49,111 bases of DNA from Clostridiales bacterium (lineage in GTDB: Bacteria; Bacillota; Clostridia; Christensenellales; Borkfalkiaceae), in assembly GCA_015055545.1 (NCBI GenBank), contig SVHY01000012.1, positions 1 to 49,111 on the forward strand, read 5' to 3'. This document shows, one piece after another, positions 47,625 through 49,111 of this stretch; position 1 is the first letter of the stretch, and each line of letters opens with the position of its first letter. Below the pieces are notes generated by a model, which worked only from the letters and a program-made list of their open reading frames with translations, ran no database searches and was not told where the DNA came from. A program made the position numbers and the translations under genes.

Positions 47625-49111
47625 TTATGCGTTCGCCGCGAATACGAATACAGGGGAAACAGCCGTTTCATCAGCAGCTGCTCCAACTTCGATAACGTAC
47701 GTCGTACCAACAACTACTTCATACGTCGTGCCTTCAACGGGCGATACAGGGCTACCGTTTTCAGGGTAGAACGCTTTCACTGCGCCCGTACCGTTAACGG
47801 TAAGCGTACCGCTTTGCGTAGCCGTATAGGAGAAGTACGCGTTGAGCGTAGCACCAGACATAGGGTTGGTAGGAAGTTCAACTTCGCTGAAAACTTCGCC
47901 TTCGGGTTCAACGACGAAAGGAGCGCCAAAGCTACCATCTTCCGTAGGTTCTTCAACGGGAGCTTCCGTGGAGAAGGAGAATACGGGAGAGATAGGGCTA
48001 GCTTCCATATCTTGTTGACCGATTTCAATCGTGTAGGTCGTACCAACGACAACTTCATACGTCAAACCGTCTTCGGTAACAGGATCAACGAAACCACCGT
48101 CGGAATAGAAACCGTTGATGCTGTTTACGTTAGAGATAGAAACGTAACCGCTTTGCGTAGCCGTATAGGAGAAGTACGCATTAGCCGTCATGCCCGTCAT
48201 AGGGTTGGTGGGAAGAACAACGTCGGAGAAAACTTCGCCTTCGGGTTCAACAACGAAAGGAGCGCCGTAGCTGCCGTCTTCCGTAGGTTCTTCTTCAGCC
48301 AATTCCGTGGAGAAGGAGAATACGGGAGAGATAGGGCTACCTGCCATGTCTTGCGCGCCGATTTCAATCGTATAGGTCGTGCCAACAACAACTTCATACG
48401 TCAAACCGTCTTCGGTAACGGGATCAACGAAACCACCGTCGGAATAGAAACCGTTGATGCTGTTTACGTTAGAGATAGAAACGTAACCGCTTTGCGTAGC
48501 CGTATAGGAGAAGTACGCGTTAGCCGTCATACCCGTCATAGGGTTGGTGGGAAGAACAACGTCGGAGAACACTTCGCCTTCGGGTTCAACGACGAAAGGA
48601 GCGCCGTAGCTACCGTCTTCCGTGGGTTCTACTTCAGCCAATTCCGTGGAGAAGGAGAATACAGGAGAGATAGGGCTAGCTTCCATATCTTGTTGACCAA
48701 TTTCAATCGTGTAGGTCGTACCAACGACAACTTCATACGTCAAACCGTCTTCGGTAACGGGATCAACGAAACCACCGTCGGAATAGAAACCGTTGATGCT
48801 GTTAACGTTGGAGATAGAAACGTAACCGCTTTGCGTAGCCGTGTAGGTGAAGTATGCGTTGGTAGCCGCGCCCGTCATAGGATGGGTGGGAAGAACAACG
48901 TCGGTGAACACTTCGCCAGCGGGATCAACGTCGAAGGGAGCGCCAAAGCTACCATCTTCCGTGGGCTCTTCAACGGGAGCTTCCGTAGAGAAGGAGAATA
49001 CGGGAGAGATAGGGCTAGCTTCCATATCTTGTTGACCGATTTCAATCGTGTAGGTCGTACCAACGACAACTTCATACGTCAAACCGTCTTCGGTAACAGG
49101 ATCAACGAAAC
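47625..49111 (-). CDS. Surface repeat protein with PPC-like 113-residue modules, C-terminal part (5' end outside window)
   Basis: The frame is open to the window edge; the in-frame TTG at 49082 lies inside a repeat and is not a start. At least 495 residues remain, made of tandem 113-residue modules. Each has AYFSYTATQSG-Y-VSISNVNS, then DGLTYEVVVGTTYTIEIG and SPISPVFSFSTE, joined by acidic linkers (EEPTEDGS-GAPF). The pattern of aromatic beta strands resembles bacterial pre-peptidase C-terminal (PPC) domains, which aid secretion or bind partners; this is a loose match. The last module is diverged (TLTVNGTGAVKAFYPENG) and the protein ends VFVFAANA without membrane helix or sortase signal, so any anchor must lie upstream. 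Probably an adhesin or secretion-associated stalk. Confidence 0.8.
   Translation of the reverse strand, partial: FVDPVTEDGLTYEVVVGTTYTIEIGQQDMEASPISPVFSFSTEAPVEEPTEDGSFGAPFDVDPAGEVFTDVVLPTHPMTGAATNAYFTYTATQSGYVSISNVNSINGFYSDGGFVDPVTEDGLTYEVVVGTTYTIEIGQQDMEASPISPVFSFSTELAEVEPTEDGSYGAPFVVEPEGEVFSDVVLPTNPMTGMTANAYFSYTATQSGYVSISNVNSINGFYSDGGFVDPVTEDGLTYEVVVGTTYTIEIGAQDMAGSPISPVFSFSTELAEEEPTEDGSYGAPFVVEPEGEVFSDVVLPTNPMTGMTANAYFSYTATQSGYVSISNVNSINGFYSDGGFVDPVTEDGLTYEVVVGTTYTIEIGQQDMEASPISPVFSFSTEAPVEEPTEDGSFGAPFVVEPEGEVFSEVELPTNPMSGATLNAYFSYTATQSGTLTVNGTGAVKAFYPENGSPVSPVEGTTYEVVVGTTYVIEVGAAADETAVSPVFVFAANA
47628..49111 (-). repeat. Tandem 339-bp repeats coding the 113-residue modules
   Basis: The same landmark (CCGTRGGYTC on the plus strand) recurs at 47942, 48281, 48620 and 48959, exactly 339 bases apart. 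Three full units between those points are near-identical at DNA level; the unit next to the stop is diverged and the fifth is cut by the window end. Confidence 0.95.

Overview
The window looks like chromosomal DNA of an anaerobic, probably gut-dwelling Clostridia-type Firmicute. The supporting signs are consensus AGGAGG-type ribosome sites, TTGACA/TATAAT promoters, oxygen-sensitive glycyl-radical and ferredoxin enzymes, BspA-like leucine-rich repeats, InlB B-repeats and GLUG-like repeats. Base composition is intermediate, and threonine is written mostly as ACG. The exact lineage cannot be fixed from the sequence. No rRNA, tRNA, CRISPR array, insertion sequence or origin was seen.

Layout. 1-9239 holds ordinary and surface genes: the end of a cysteine-rich 57-bp-repeat surface protein, a membrane-anchored papain-like (C1A) protease with InlB-type repeats, a two-domain GDSL esterase, an acyltransferase-3 membrane protein, a type I glutamine synthetase, a PHP phosphoesterase and a DeoR-family repressor. 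From 9471 to 26958 runs one apparent 17.5-kb operon: rhamnulokinase, L-rhamnose isomerase, acetate kinase, class II aldolase, CoA-acylating aldehyde dehydrogenase, zinc alcohol dehydrogenase, four BMC-H shell genes, PduL, a BMC-P pentamer, a PduS/RnfC-like flavo-iron-sulfur protein, a PduT-like BMC-T, a B12-independent propanediol dehydratase (glycyl radical enzyme) with its activase, a PduU-like shell protein, a PduV/EutP-like GTPase, a ParA-family ATPase and a 98-residue lysine-rich partner. From 27299 to the end come very large surface proteins (subtilisin with LRRs, two cysteine- or glycine-motif lipoproteins, a 339-bp-repeat protein) and a three-gene membrane redox operon (CD1871A-like, NapH-like, TlpA-like).

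How the genes work together. The operon encodes a glycyl-radical-enzyme microcompartment of the fucose/rhamnose type (the class with an encapsulated aldolase, often called GRM5), here wired to rhamnose by rhaB and rhaA. Rhamnose becomes rhamnulose, then rhamnulose-1-phosphate, which the aldolase splits to DHAP and lactaldehyde. Lactaldehyde is reduced to 1,2-propanediol, dehydrated by the glycyl radical enzyme to propionaldehyde, and then disproportionated to propanol and, through propionyl-CoA and propionyl-phosphate, to propionate with ATP from the acetate kinase homologue. Four enzymes (aldolase, aldehyde dehydrogenase, alcohol dehydrogenase, PduL) carry visible encapsulation-peptide-like helices. 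The divergent DeoR repressor faces the operon across a 231-bp region with two back-to-back promoters and two matching operator-like sites.

The most interesting points are the ParA plus small basic protein pair closing the operon (a candidate compartment-positioning module), two BMC-H genes coding identical 90-residue proteins through 20 purely synonymous differences, and a six-unit array of 21-bp palindromic repeats just after an internal terminator between the shell genes and pduL.
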